Source of the DNA: Candidatus Paraburkholderia calva
Lineage (GTDB): Bacteria > Pseudomonadota > Gammaproteobacteria > Burkholderiales > Burkholderiaceae
Direction: 5' to 3'
NCBI GenBank assembly: GCA_001184395.1
Contig: LFLF01000009.1
Span: 1 to 51,523 of the forward strand
Length of the DNA: 51,523 nt
Both the position numbers and the translations under genes were made by a program. Positions 10,618 through 20,354 of the stretch are shown one piece after another; position 1 is the stretch's first letter; the number at the start of each line of letters is the position of its first letter. Under the pieces are notes generated by a model that did no database searches, was not told where the DNA came from, and saw only the letters and a list, made by a program, of their open reading frames with translations.

Positions 10618-11640
10618 ATGTTTCATTCGATTCTCTCGTCCCTCGACAGCTTCGTCTCCGCCATTCAGACGATGCTCTACGTCGACGTGGTTCAGCCGCT
10701 GCTGTTCAAGATCGGTATGATGGACTACGACGAAGATACGTACGACGCGCTCTACTGGGCTATCGTCGGCGTCCTTGAAGTGCTCGCAATATACGCGATC
10801 CTGCGGCCGCTCGAAGCCTTCCGTCCCGCGGAGAAGTGGCAGAACCGCAAGGGCGTGCGTGTCGATGTGCTGTACACGTGGATCGTCAAGCTCGGCATTC
10901 TCAATCTGTTCTTCTTCTTCACGTTCCAGCCGCTGTTCGATTCGCTACAAAGCTGGCTGCGTGTCAACGCTGTGCCAAGCCTCGATCCCGACAACCTGTG
11001 GCCCGGTGTGACCACGCTGCCCATCGTCACCTTCGTCATCTATCTGCTGGTGCTGGATATGGCGGGCTACTGGTATCACCGGCTAGAGCATCGCTTCGGC
11101 ATCTGGTGGGAGCTGCACGCGGTGCATCACAGCCAGCAGAAAATGTCGTTGTGGTCGGACGACCGCAACCATCTGTTCGACGACGTGCTGCAGGCGAGTT
11201 TCTTCGCGTGCATCGCGGTGGTGATCGGCGTGGAGCCGTCGCAGTTCGTGGTGCTCGTGGCCATCACCAATCTCATGCAGAGCGTGCAGCACGCGAATAT
11301 CCGCATGCATTTCGGCTGGTTCGGTGAGCGTGTGTTCGTGAGTCCGGCGTTTCATCGGCGTCATCACGCGATCGGCTACGGGCACGAAGGCACCGCTTAC
11401 GGTTGCAACTTCGGCGTGCTGTTTTCGTTCTGGGACATTCTGTTCCGCTCGGCCTCGTTCGACCGCACGGTCGAGCCGACCGGCATCCGCGACCAGCTCG
11501 GCGCGCCGGACGTCGCGCCCGTGCATTACGGCGATGGTTTCTTCGAGCAGCACTGGCTCGCGTTCAAGCGCATCGCCGTGCGCATCGCGACACGACGCGC
11601 CACCGCCGCGCCCGGCGACAATGGTCCCGCCACGGTCTGA
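10618..11640 (+). CDS. Sterol desaturase / fatty acid hydroxylase superfamily membrane protein
   Basis: The intact protein of 340 residues has about four to five hydrophobic segments. Its histidine clusters HRLEH, HAVHH and HRRHH lie in the order and spacing of the di-iron fatty-acid-hydroxylase superfamily (PF04116), which oxidises lipid C-H bonds at the membrane. The true substrate cannot be told; bacterial members act on sterol-like, hopanoid, carotenoid or ether lipids. I chose the ATG at 10618; a TTG at 10591 in the same frame would add nine residues. It lies 91 bases after the propeller gene and could be co-transcribed with it. Confidence 0.88.
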   Translation: MFHSILSSLDSFVSAIQTMLYVDVVQPLLFKIGMMDYDEDTYDALYWAIVGVLEVLAIYAILRPLEAFRPAEKWQNRKGVRVDVLYTWIVKLGILNLFFFFTFQPLFDSLQSWLRVNAVPSLDPDNLWPGVTTLPIVTFVIYLLVLDMAGYWYHRLEHRFGIWWELHAVHHSQQKMSLWSDDRNHLFDDVLQASFFACIAVVIGVEPSQFVVLVAITNLMQSVQHANIRMHFGWFGERVFVSPAFHRRHHAIGYGHEGTAYGCNFGVLFSFWDILFRSASFDRTVEPTGIRDQLGAPDVAPVHYGDGFFEQHWLAFKRIAVRIATRRATAAPGDNGPATV

Positions 11641-11721
11641 ACGTCCGCCCGCATTCGCTTCCAGCGCCCGTTCGCGGCGCTGGTTTATCCTGTCGTTTCC
11701 TCCTTTCGAGTCGAATCACGC

Positions 11722-12567
11722 ATGAGTGATCTGTTGCGTTCGTTCGTGCGCGCGCTGGCGAACGTGTTCCATCCGCGCATGCTCTGGCTCACGCTGATGC
11801 CGTTCGCCGCCGCGACCATCGTATGGGGCGCGCTGCTGTGGTTCTTCTGGCAGACGCTCACGGGCGCCGCCAATAGCTGGCTGAACGGCTGGGCGCTCAC
11901 CTCGACCATGTACCGCATGTTCGACGCGGTCGGCTTCTCGCCGCTGCACGCGGTGATCGCGCGGTTCCTGATCGTGATCGTGACGATTCCGCTGATCGTC
12001 GTGACCGTGCTGCTGCTGATCGCGACGCTCTCCATGCCCGGCGTCATCGCCTTGCTCACGCGCAAGCCGCGCGGACATTACGCGTCGCTGGAAGAGCGGC
12101 GCGGCGGTTCGTGGTACGGCAGCCTCGGCTATTCGGTAACCACGACAATCGTCTGCCTCATGCTGCTCGTGGTCACGTTGCCCTTGTGGCTGATCCCGCC
12201 GTTCTTCGCGCTAATTCCTCCGCCTCTGTGGGGTTGGCTCACGTATCGCGTGATGGTGTATACGACGCGCTCGCCGTGCACGCTAGCCCCGAGGAGCGTC
12301 AGCGAATCGCGCTGGTCGCTGCTCGCCATCGGCATCATCAGCGGCCTGCTCAGTTCGGTCCCGACCATGCTGTGAGCCTGGATCTGGCTTCTGCCGTTGT
12401 TCCCGGTCGTCGCGGCCGCGACGATCTGGGCGTATGCGTTCATTCTGGTGTTCTCCGCACTGTTTTTCGCGCATTACTGTCTGCATGCGCTGGAGCGGTT
12501 GCGTGCGAGCGAGCCGCAGTTTCCGGCGATCACCGTCGAAGCACGGGAAGTCTCACTGAAAGATTAA
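11722..12567 (+). pseudogene. EI24 (CysZ-like) membrane protein, frameshift and stop
   Basis: The start MSDLLRSFVRALANVFHPRM is followed by four to five membrane segments and resembles the EI24/CysZ family of Burkholderia. The frame is lost near 12264, where the correct product continues as DALAVHASPEERQRI in another frame, and is regained about 12305. A TGA at 12373-12375 then sits where a Trp (AWIWLLPLFP follows) is expected. The C-terminus continues to a TAA at 12565-12567. The truncated 217-residue product would lack the last helices. It precedes the CinA-like gene by 10 bases, so the two were probably one operon. Confidence 0.8.
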
Positions 12568-12577
12568 AGGGGCACGC

Positions 12578-13391
12578 ATGGGCATTGGCGTCATCATCGG
12601 CGACCAGATTCTGTCGGGGCGTCGCACGGACAAGCATCTGCCGAAAGTCATCGAACTCTTGAGTGCGCGCGGTCTGTCGCTCGACTGGGCCGAGTACGTC
12701 GACGACGATCCGGCGCGCATCACCGCGACGCTGGCGCGCACGTTCGCGTCGGGCGATATCGATTTTCCACGGGCGGCATTGGCGCGACGCCGGACGATCA
12801 CACGCGGCAATGCGCGGCCAAGACGCTCGGCGTGTCGCTGGAGCTGCATCCCAAGGCGGCGGAGCTGATTCGCGAGCGTATCCGCGATACGGCGCAACAG
12901 GCGGGCAAGCCGGTCGAGCTGGAATCGCCCGAAAACTTGCACCGGCTGAACATGGGCACGTTTCCGTAAGGCGCGCGCATCATCCCGAACAGTTACAACA
13001 AGATTCTGGGCTTTTCCGTCGGCGATCATCACTTCGTGCCGGGCTTTCCGGTGATGGCGTGGCCGATGATCGAGTGGGTGCTCGACAACCAGTACGCGCA
13101 TCTGCATCACGCGACGCCGCACATCGAGCGTTCGCTGCTGTGTTCGGGTTGCCGAGATCGCGCATCACGCCGCTGATGGTGCAAATCGAACGCGATTTCG
13201 AAGGCGTGGGGGCGTTCAGTCTGCCAAGCGGCGGCGATTCGGCGCGCGGGACGCTGTATGCGCGCTAGCATATCGATCTCGGTGTGAAGGGCGATCCGGA
13301 GCAGGCGAACGCCGCATTCGAGGTGCTGCGCCAGGGCGTGCTCGAACTGGGCGGCGAAGTGGTGGATGTGCCGGCGAAGGAAACGAAGTGA
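12578..13391 (+). pseudogene. CinA-like / molybdopterin-binding-domain protein, broken
   Basis: The start MGIGVIIGDQILSGRRTDKH is the MoCF-type domain of the competence/damage-inducible protein A family. After a frameshift near 12765 the sequence continues STGGIGATPDDHTRQ, the domain's conserved glycine-rich loop. A TAA at 12967-12969 interrupts MGTFP-x-GARIIPNSYN and a TAG at 13266-13268 interrupts YAR-x-HIDLGVKGDPE; Gln is the usual residue at comparable sites. Another frameshift lies near 13140. The family is linked to NMN deamidase or pyrophosphatase activity in other proteins; function here is unknown and lost. Confidence 0.8.
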
Positions 13392-13393
13392 TC

Positions 13394-14149
13394 ATGCTGC
13401 AAGTGATCGCGACGACGGTCGCGGATGCGCGTGCCGCCGAGCGGGGCAGCGCGAACCAGCTGGAGCTGATCACGGCGATGGGCGAGGGCGGACTGACACT
13501 GAGCATCGGATTGATCGAAGCGGTGACCGAGGCGGTCGGCATTCCGGTGAACGTGATCGTGCGGCCGCACAGCCGGTTTTTCGTCTACGATGCCGACGAC
13601 TATGCGGTGATGCTGCGCGACGTCCGTGCAATAGCGAAGACGCGCGCGAATGCGATCGTGATCGGCATGTTGAACGCCGACGGCGACATCGACACCGGCG
13701 GCCTCGCCCGCGCGATCGACGCCGCCGATGGCAAGCCACTCACGTTCCATCGCGCATTCGACGAGGCGCGCGACTTGAGCGCGGCGTTCGATACGCTGTT
13801 GCGCTTCGACGCCGTGACCAATGTGCTGACGTCGGGCGGAAAGCCTTCGGTGCTGGAAGCCGAGGCGGTGATCGGGAAACTCGTCGAGCGCTCAGATGGC
13901 GCGCGCTGCACGGTGCTGGCGGGCGCGTGCCTCACGATCGATGCCATCGCGCAATTCGTCGTGGTGACCGGTGTGCGCGCGGTGCATTTCGGCTCGGCCT
14001 TGCGTATCGACGGTAAAGGGCTCGCGCCGGTCGACAAGGCGCGGGTCAGGCGTGCGCGAGCGGCTCACCCACGGCAAGTCACGAAAACACCATCCCGATA
14101 CCGTTTTCCGATGCCCTTGGGCGTCCTTATCCCCTTCGAATCCTTCTAG
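13394..14149 (+). CDS. cutC: CutC-family copper homeostasis protein with altered C-terminal tail
   Basis: MLQVIATTVADARAAERGSA begins a TIM-barrel protein of the CutC family (PF03932), with NVIVRPHSRFFVYD, FHRAFDEARD and VLTSGGKPSVLEA in the right order. The core is open to VRRARA (about 14061). After that, some 30 residues (HPRQVTKTPSRYRF and on) are antisense to the converging rhodanese gene, so the native stop and intergenic terminator seem to be deleted. The tail is off the barrel, so the protein may still fold. CutC has been linked to copper tolerance in enterobacteria, although its role is disputed. An in-frame ATG two codons upstream (13388) is possible. Confidence 0.72.
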   Translation: MLQVIATTVADARAAERGSANQLELITAMGEGGLTLSIGLIEAVTEAVGIPVNVIVRPHSRFFVYDADDYAVMLRDVRAIAKTRANAIVIGMLNADGDIDTGGLARAIDAADGKPLTFHRAFDEARDLSAAFDTLLRFDAVTNVLTSGGKPSVLEAEAVIGKLVERSDGARCTVLAGACLTIDAIAQFVVVTGVRAVHFGSALRIDGKGLAPVDKARVRRARAAHPRQVTKTPSRYRFPMPLGVLIPFESF

Positions 14150-14521
14150 CAGGTCATAAGCCTGTTCGAAGCCATCTTTCTGCGCGACCACTGCCGCGAG
14201 CTTCGAGCGCGCGGCGCTGCGGCACAGAAAAAGAACCGGCGTATCCGGGGTGGCAACTTGTCGTATTTGTTGGATAAACTCGTCGTTCGGCACGGAGCCG
14301 GGGTAGCGGATCCACTCGACATGCGCGTACTGCGCCTGGTCAATGGCAGGACGCCCCACCCAGTCCAGTTCCGCACGGGTGCGCACGTCGATCAGGCGCA
14401 CGCGCGGGTCGAGTTGCAGCAATTCGAAGGCTTCCGCGGGAGCAAATGCGCCCGCGTAGGTCAGAGAGTTCTGGGCGGCGCGGTCGGCGGCCTGCTTGTA
14501 GAGTTGTTCGAGCGAGCTCAT
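13892..14521 (-). CDS. Rhodanese-like sulfurtransferase domain protein with foreign tail
   Basis: MSSLEQLYKQAADRAAQNSL opens a single-domain rhodanese: LLQLDPRVRLIDVRTRAELDW, then the active-site loop FLCRSAARS with Cys, and AYDLLEGFEGDKDAQGHR. The family moves sulfane sulfur; the physiological acceptor is unknown. The normal C-terminus (KTVSGWC..LPWV) ends near 14065, and about 57 further residues are translated from the antisense of cutC. The reading frame therefore overlaps cutC by about 258 bases, tail to tail. The fold and active site are complete, so activity is possible, but the long tail may destabilise it. Confidence 0.72.
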   Translation of the reverse strand: MSSLEQLYKQAADRAAQNSLTYAGAFAPAEAFELLQLDPRVRLIDVRTRAELDWVGRPAIDQAQYAHVEWIRYPGSVPNDEFIQQIRQVATPDTPVLFLCRSAARSKLAAVVAQKDGFEQAYDLLEGFEGDKDAQGHRKTVSGWCFRDLPWVSRSRTPDPRLVDRREPFTVDTQGRAEMHRAHTGHHDELRDGIDREARARQHRAARAI

Positions 14522-14595
14522 GGCGCGGTAGTCTCCGTGAAAAGCGCAAGCGACTATTCTAGCTTGGCGGTTGCCGGAGACTTTCGGAAACAGGG

Positions 14596-14614
14596 TGCGT
14601 GCAATGTTGGTGCA
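14596..14614 (+). promoter_or_regulatory. Possible NtrC-binding site upstream of glnA
   Basis: TGCGTGCAATGTTGGTGCA resembles the NtrC dyad TGCACC-N5-GGTGCA: the right half is complete and the left half is degenerate. It lies about 200 bases upstream of the sigma-54 promoter, a usual enhancer distance. A second TGGTGC half-site is at 14784-14789. Confidence 0.45.
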
Positions 14615-14793
14615 TAGACAAGTTAATGCACGAAAACTATGCGTGTCTCGAGCGGACCAATGGGGCGCGCACCTATACACCTATAAATAGTACATTCCGA
14701 TCGGGCAGCGAATCGTCAGCCGTCTTGCAGCACGAAGTCGTTTCACTCAAAATGCGCGCTGCTTCAATTGCTTAGGCGCGATGTTGGTGCGCT

Positions 14794-14812
14794 TGGCACG
14801 GAAGATGCTTTT
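14794..14812 (+). promoter_or_regulatory. Sigma-54 promoter of glnA
   Basis: TGGCACGGAAGATGCTTTT matches the -24/-12 consensus TGGCACG-N4-TTGC, with GG at 14795-14796 and GC at 14807-14808, exactly 10 bases between them. Transcription would start near 14820, about 75 bases before the glnA ATG. Sigma-54 promoters need an activator, here classically NtrC, whose gene in this window is broken. Confidence 0.8.
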
Positions 14813-14893
14813 TGATCCTCGATTGGTGTAGGTGGTCGAATTGGTCGAGGTGGCAAAGCGATTCGCCGACTTTTGTTAATCAGGAGATAGGTA

Positions 14894-16309
14894 ATGAGTA
14901 AAACCGTGGCCGACGTCATGCAACTCGTCAAGGACAAGGACGTCAAGTTCGTCGATTTCCGTTTCACCGACACGCGCGGTAAAGAACAACACGTTTCCGT
15001 GCCGGTATCGGCATTCCATGAAGACAAATTTGAAAGCGGCCACGCTTTCGACGGTTCGTCCATTGCCGGCTGGAAGGGCATCGAAGCGTCGGACATGCTG
15101 CTGATCCCGGACCCGGACACCGCGTTCATCGACCCGTTCTATGAAGAGTCGACCGTCGTGCTGACCTGCGACGTGGTTGAGCCGGCCGACGGCAAGGGCT
15201 ACGAGCCCGACCCGCGTTCGCTCGCCAAGCGCGCGGAAGCCTATCTGAAGAGCTCGGGCCTGGGCGATACCGCCTACTTCGGTCCGGAGCCGGAATTCTT
15301 CATTTTCGATTCGGTGCAGTGGAAGACGGACCAGTCGGGCTGCTTCGTGAAGATCGGTTCGGAAGAAGCGCCGTGGTCGTCGGAGAAGGAATTCGAAGGC
15401 GGCAACACGGGTCACCGTCCGGGCACCAAGGGTGGTTACTTCCCGGTCGCGCCGGTCGACACGTTCCAGGACATGCGTTCGGAAATGTGTCTGCTGCTCG
15501 AACAGATCGGTATTCCGGTCGAAGTGCATCACCACGAAGTCGCGGGCCAGGGCCAGAACGAAATCGGCACCAAGTTCTCGACGCTGGTTCAGCGTGCGGA
15601 CTGGCTGCAGCAGACCAAATACATCGTCCATAACGTGGCGCACACGTACGGCAAGACGGCGACCTTCATGCCGAAGCCGGTCGTCGGCGACAACGGTTCG
15701 GGCATGCACGTCCACCAGTCGATCTGGAAGGACGGCACCAACCTGTTCGCAGGCAACGGCTATGCCGGTCTGTCGGAATTCGCGCTGTTCTACATCGGCG
15801 GCATCATCAAGCATGCGCGCGCGCTGAACGCGCTCACGAACCCGGGTACGAACTCGTACAAGCGTCTCGTGCCGCACTTCGAAGCGCCGGTGAAGCTGGC
15901 TTACTCGGCTCGCAACCGTTCGGCATCGATCCGTATTCCGCATGTGAGCAACCCGAAGGGCCGCCGTATCGAAACGCGCTTCCCGGATCCGCTCGCGAAT
16001 CCGTACCTGTGCTTCTCCGCGCTAATGATGGCGGGTTTGGACGGCGTGCAGAACAAGATTCATCCGGGCGAAGCCGCGGACAAGAATCTGTACGATCTGC
16101 CGCCGGAAGAAGACGCGAAGATCCCGACCGTGTGCGCGGGCCTCGATCAGGCACTCGACGCGCTGGACGGCGATCGCGAGTTCCTGACGCGCGGCGGCGT
16201 GTTCACGGACTCGATGATCGATGCGTACATCGAACTGAAGACGAACGAACTGCAGCGCTATCGCATGGCGGTGCATCCGGTCGAATTCGAGATGTACTAC
16301 TCGCTGTAA
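14894..16309 (+). CDS. glnA: Glutamine synthetase type I
   Basis: The intact 471-residue GSI-beta protein has the beta-grasp N-terminus ([16 protein letters not shown]) and the latch [10 protein letters not shown]. It also has the ATP/metal motifs ([43 protein letters not shown]) and the adenylylation site NLYDLPPEE with the target tyrosine at about residue 400. It makes glutamine from glutamate and ammonia in the cytoplasm. A clear ribosome site (AGGAGAT) precedes the ATG. It is driven by a sigma-54 promoter and followed by a strong terminator before ntrB. Retention of the Tyr site suggests GlnE control still matters even though NtrBC is damaged. Confidence 0.97.
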   Translation: MSKTVADVMQLVKDKDVKFVDFRFTDTRGKEQHVSVPVSAFHEDKFESGHAFDGSSIAGWKGIEASDMLLIPDPDTAFIDPFYEESTVVLTCDVVEPADGKGYEPDPRSLAKRAEAYLKSSGLGDTAYFGPEPEFFIFDSVQWKTDQSGCFVKIGSEEAPWSSEKEFEGGNTGHRPGTKGGYFPVAPVDTFQDMRSEMCLLLEQIGIPVEVHHHEVAGQGQNEIGTKFSTLVQRADWLQQTKYIVHNVAHTYGKTATFMPKPVVGDNGSGMHVHQSIWKDGTNLFAGNGYAGLSEFALFYIGGIIKHARALNALTNPGTNSYKRLVPHFEAPVKLAYSARNRSASIRIPHVSNPKGRRIETRFPDPLANPYLCFSALMMAGLDGVQNKIHPGEAADKNLYDLPPEEDAKIPTVCAGLDQALDALDGDREFLTRGGVFTDSMIDAYIELKTNELQRYRMAVHPVEFEMYYSL

Positions 16310-16379
16310 GCAGCAGACCACGCATGCACGTCGCGCGTCTCGTCGATGGAAGTCGGATCGGGCGCGCAATGTATGTGTC

Positions 16380-16421
16380 GCGATTAAAAAAGGGACGGCG
16401 CGCCGTCCCTTTTTTAATCGC
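16380..16421. terminator. 42-base perfect palindrome terminating glnA
   Basis: Bases 16380-16400 are the exact reverse complement of 16401-16421, with a GGGACGGCGC core and a six-A / six-T flank, so the hairpin carries a U tract in either direction. It lies 70 bases beyond the glnA stop and separates glnA from ntrB, as in many proteobacteria where readthrough feeds ntrBC. Confidence 0.88.
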
Positions 16422-16490
16422 CGTTTCGACGCCGTATGTGTCATGAATCAGGAAGAAGATCGGTTCGACGAACGACCTCACTGATTGCCG

Positions 16491-17634
16491 ATGGTGCTAA
16501 AGAATCTCATCAAAGCGCGCCATGGCCATGCCAATTCGCTTTCCGACGACACGCAACTCGCCAGGACCGGTTTGCTGCCGGGACTCGAAGCGCTGCCCAC
16601 GGTGGTGCTCGTCTTCAACATGCGCAACCTGAAGATCGCCTACGCGAATCCTTCGGCGGAGCAGATGCTGGAGATGTCGCGCAAGCAGTTGACGCAGATC
16701 AACTGGCCCGAACTTTTCGCCAATTCGGATGAACTGGCGACGACCATCGCATCGATCGCGGAGAACCGCTTCAATGCCACGCGGCTCGACGCCGGGCTCG
16801 AGCGGCCCGGACGGGAGCCTGTGCATGTGTATGCGATCGTCAGCTATCTGGAAGCGGCCGACCGAATACGTGCTGCTCGAACTCTTCGAGAACGAGCGTT
16901 ACCTGCGCTCCGATCGCGAGGAGCGTATTCACGATCTGACGGCGGTCAACAAGCAGTTGATCCGCAATCTCGCGCACGAAATCAAGAATCCGCTGGGCGG
17001 CATTCGCGGGGCGGCGCAGTTGCTCGAATTCGAACTCAACGCACGCGAACACGACGAATTGTGCGAATACACGCAGGTCATCATCAAGGAATCGGACCGG
17101 CTGCAGACGCTGGTCGATCGCTTGCTGGAACCGCACCGGCATCTGCATATCGTGGGCGACGTGAATATCTACGAAGTCTGCGAGCGGGTGCGCGCCGTGA
17201 TTCTCGCGGAGTTTCCGCGCGGCCTCACCATCGAGCGCGATTACGACGTCAGCGTGCCCGACCTGCGCGGCGACAAGGAGCAGTTGATCCAGGCGCTGCT
17301 CAACATCGTGCGCAACGCGGCCGAAGCGCTCAAGGAGCTTATCTGGCAAGGCGATGCGAAGATCGAACTGTGCACGCGGATCGCGCGTAAGGTGACGATC
17401 GGCAAGAAGCTGCACAAACTGGCATTGGACTTGCATATCACTGACAACGGTCCGGGGATTCCCAGTGAAATCCGCGACCGGATTTTCTTCCCGCTGGTGT
17501 CGGGGCGGGAAGACGGCAGCGGGCTGGGTCTCACGCTCGCGCAATCTTTCGTACATCAGCACTATGGATTGATCGAAGTGGAAAGCCGGCCGGGCTGCAC
17601 CGAGTTCGCGATTTTGCTGCCGTTTGGTGGCTAA
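16491..17634 (+). pseudogene. ntrB: Nitrogen sensor histidine kinase NtrB (GlnL), frameshifted
   Basis: MVLKNLIKARHGH begins a PAS-containing N-terminus (LPTVVLVFNMRNLKIAYANPSA). After a frameshift near 16858 the sequence continues TEYVLLELFENERYLR, LIRNLAHEIKNPLGGIRGA (phospho-acceptor His), NIVRNAAEAL (N box), DNGPGIP and GSGLGLTLAQSF (G boxes), ending at a TGA. The gap is explained if one copy of an 8-base tandem repeat (CGGCCGAC) was lost: AADRPTEYV would then read through. As is, translation stops before the kinase domains, so NtrC cannot be phosphorylated by this protein. Confidence 0.85.
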
Positions 17635-17812
17635 CGAAGAAGCTGACGAGGTAGCTGAAGGCGTCGTGACCGAGGACACGACGCCGCCGGGCTGACGGCA
17701 AACCTTCACAGGCCGCAATGGACCGACATTCCGAGCAGTGCGCAATATGCCTTGACGTCTGACCGTTTCGACGGGTTCACACCGATCACACGAAGACATC
17801 TCGCCGAACGAT

Positions 17813-19310
17813 ATGAAGCCGATCTGGATAGTAGACGACGACCAATCCATCCGATGGGTGCTCGAAAAGGCTCTCGCACGAGAGAACTTCAGCACACGCA
17901 GTTTTTCCGGCGTCCGCGATGCGCTCGCCGCGCTCGAGCAGGAAAGCCCGCAAGTGCTGGTGTCGGACATCCGCATGCCGGGCGGGTCCGGGCTCGAATT
18001 GCTGCAAACCGTACGCGACCGCTTGCCCGGGCTGTCCGTCATCATCATGACAGCGTTCTCGGATCTCGATAGCGCGGTGGCCGCGTTTCAGGGCGGCGCA
18101 TTCGAATATTTCGCCAAGCCGTTCGATGTCGATAAAGCCGTCGAACTGATCTGCCGCGCCGTCGACGAAAGCATGCGCGGGGAAGCGGCCTACGACGAAC
18201 GCGTCACCGAAACGCCGGAGATGCTCGGTCAGGCGCCTGCGATGCAGGACATGTTTCGCAGCATCGGCCGCCTGTCGCATTCGGCGGCGACCGTGCTCAT
18301 CACGGGCGAATCAGGCACCGGAAAGGAGCTTGTCGTACGCGCCTTGCACCGACATAGCCCACGCGCAAACGGACCGTTCATCGCGCTGAACACGGCGGCG
18401 ATTCCGAAAGACCTGTTGGAATCCGAACTATTCGGACATGAGCGCGGGGCGTTCACGGGCGCGCAGTCGATGCGTCAGGGCCGCTTCGAGCAGGCCGAGA
18501 ACGGCACGCTGTTCCTCGATGAAATCGGCGACATGCCGTTCGACTTGCAGACGTGCCTGCTGCGCGTGCTGTCGGATGGGCAGTTCTATCGCGTCGGCGG
18601 TCACAATCCGCTAAAGGTGAACGTGCGCGTGATCGCGGCGACGCATCAGAATCTGGAGTCGCGCGTGCGGCAGGGCTTGTTCCGCGAGGACTTGTATCAC
18701 CGGCCTGAATCTAATTCGCCTGCGCTTGCCGGCCTTGCGCAAACGTAGCGAGGATATTCCGCTGCTGGCGCGGCACTTCCTGCAAAAGAGCGCGCGCGAT
18801 CTCGGCGTGGAGCCGAAGCGCGTGTCCGACGAGGCGCTCGCTTATCTCGCGTCGTTGCCATTTCCCGGCAACGTGCGGCAACTCGAAAACCTCTGCAACT
18901 GGCTGACCGTGATGGCGCCTGCGCAAGTGATCGAGCAGAAGGACCTGCCGCCCGATCTCACCCCGCGTCAGGACCATATGGCCGAGAGTCTGGCCGTATC
19001 GACCGGTGGCGCGGTGGTAGCCACACCCGCGTTGCAGAATGGTGCGGCGGTTGCATCGGCGTCTTTGGCTGGCGCGCCCGCGGGCTTGCCGGCAAGCGTG
19101 TGGGAGAACGGTTTGTGCACGGAAGTCGCGCGTTTGCTGCGCGAGAACTCCGCCGACGTGATGGATGAACTCGCACGCCGTTTCGAGGCCGCGGTGATTC
19201 GCGAAGCGCTCGATTTCACCCGAGGCCGCAAGGTGGAGGCAGTGGAGCGGCTGGGCATCGGGCGCAATACGATCACGCGCAAGATTCAGGAACTGCATCT
19301 CGACACGTGA
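17813..19310 (+). pseudogene. ntrC: Nitrogen regulator NtrC (GlnG), one-base insertion, loses DNA-binding domain
   Basis: The receiver is intact (DDD at residues 8-10, Asp52 in VLVSDIRMPG). The AAA+ domain has GESGTGKE (Walker A), the sigma-54 contact loop GAFTGA and [10 protein letters not shown]. At about 18704, after EDLYHR, one extra C shifts the frame and translation ends at residue 311. Removing it gives LNLIRLRLPALRKRSEDIPLLARHF and the complete C-terminal part, with FPGNVRQLENL and the Fis-type HTH VEAVERLGIGRNTITRKIQELHL. The truncated product has no DNA-binding domain and only part of the ATPase. A single-base error is the one alternative, but the partner ntrB is also broken. Confidence 0.85.
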
Positions 19311-19329
19311 GCGTCTCGCGGGGTGGGGA

Positions 19330-20118
19330 TCAGCCGAGATCGAGCGTCGCGATGACCGGCGTGTGATCGGACGGCTGATCCCATTTGCGCGGCGTCTTAT
19401 CCACTTCGCACTTGCTACACTGCGCCGTGAGTTCCGCCGACAGCAGAATGTGATCGATGCGCAGGCCCGCATTGTGGCGGAACGCCATCATTCGATAATC
19501 CCACCACGTAAAGAGTTTTTCCGGCTGCTCGAACTTGCGGAAAGCGTCGGTCAGGCCGAGCGCTTCGAGTTGCTGGAAATGCGCGCGCTCTTCGGGCGAC
19601 ACCAGATTCTGTCCTTTCCAGGCCTTGGGGTCGTGCACGTCGCGATCTTCTGGCGCGATGTTGTAATCGCCCAGTAGCGCGAGCTTAGGGTGACGCGTCA
19701 TGTCCTCGAGCAGCCATTCGCGCAGCGCATCCAGCCAGCGCATTTTGTATTCGAACTTCTCGGTGCCGGGAGCCTGCCCGTTCGGGAAATAGGCCGAGAC
19801 GATACGCACGCCGTCGATCGTCGCGGCGATCACGCGCTGCTGCAAGTCCTCGAAGCCCGGGATGTTGCGCACGACGCTGATCTCATCCACTTCGTAATCG
19901 GCGGCAGTGCGCACGAGGATGCCGACGCCGTTGTACGTCTTCTGGCCCGCGAACCAGCTTTTATAGCCGGCGGCTTCGAGTTCGGAGTGCGGGAATTTTT
20001 CGTCAGGCATTTTCAGCTCTTGCAGGCAGAGGACGTCGACCTGCGATTGCGTGAGCCAATCGATGACGTGCTGCTGACGGACTTTGAGAGAGTTGACGTT
20101 CCAGGTGGCGATTTTCAT
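19330..20118 (-). CDS. xth: Exodeoxyribonuclease III
   Basis: The intact 262-residue protein has the exonuclease III/APE fold signatures MKIATWNVNSLKVR, LCLQELKMPDE (metal-binding Glu), VSAYFPNGQAPG, LLGDYNIAPEDRD, and the terminal RIDHILLS and SDHTPV (catalytic His). It cleaves DNA 5' of abasic sites and removes 3' blocks in base-excision repair. I chose the ATG at 20118 because homology starts there; an upstream extension to 20316 lacks family similarity. It converges with ntrC, 19 bases from the ntrC stop. Confidence 0.95.
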   Translation of the reverse strand: MKIATWNVNSLKVRQQHVIDWLTQSQVDVLCLQELKMPDEKFPHSELEAAGYKSWFAGQKTYNGVGILVRTAADYEVDEISVVRNIPGFEDLQQRVIAATIDGVRIVSAYFPNGQAPGTEKFEYKMRWLDALREWLLEDMTRHPKLALLGDYNIAPEDRDVHDPKAWKGQNLVSPEERAHFQQLEALGLTDAFRKFEQPEKLFTWWDYRMMAFRHNAGLRIDHILLSAELTAQCSKCEVDKTPRKWDQPSDHTPVIATLDLG

Positions 20119-20354
20119 GGCGATTCGATCGAATTCGGGATGCGCGGCGAATGAAGGCTCGATTTTAGCGGAGCGGTGCGCGGGGCTCGTAACTTCCCAC
20201 AGGTTGATCCTCATTAACCGACATGATCCGCGAAGAGTCCATCGCGCAAGGTGATTCGATATCTTCGTAATCCAAACAAAAGTGAGAAACACGATCCAAA
20301 ATTCCTGAAATCGCACGCTTCCCCGACTGGCGCGCTTTGCCCGAACACACTACC

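Noticed and set aside
696-19310. All single-base frameshifts as sequencing errors
   Set aside because: Some could be, but essential genes of similar length (aceE, prlC, lpdA) are free of them, and the broken genes also show stops and multi-base deletions, so most lesions are real.
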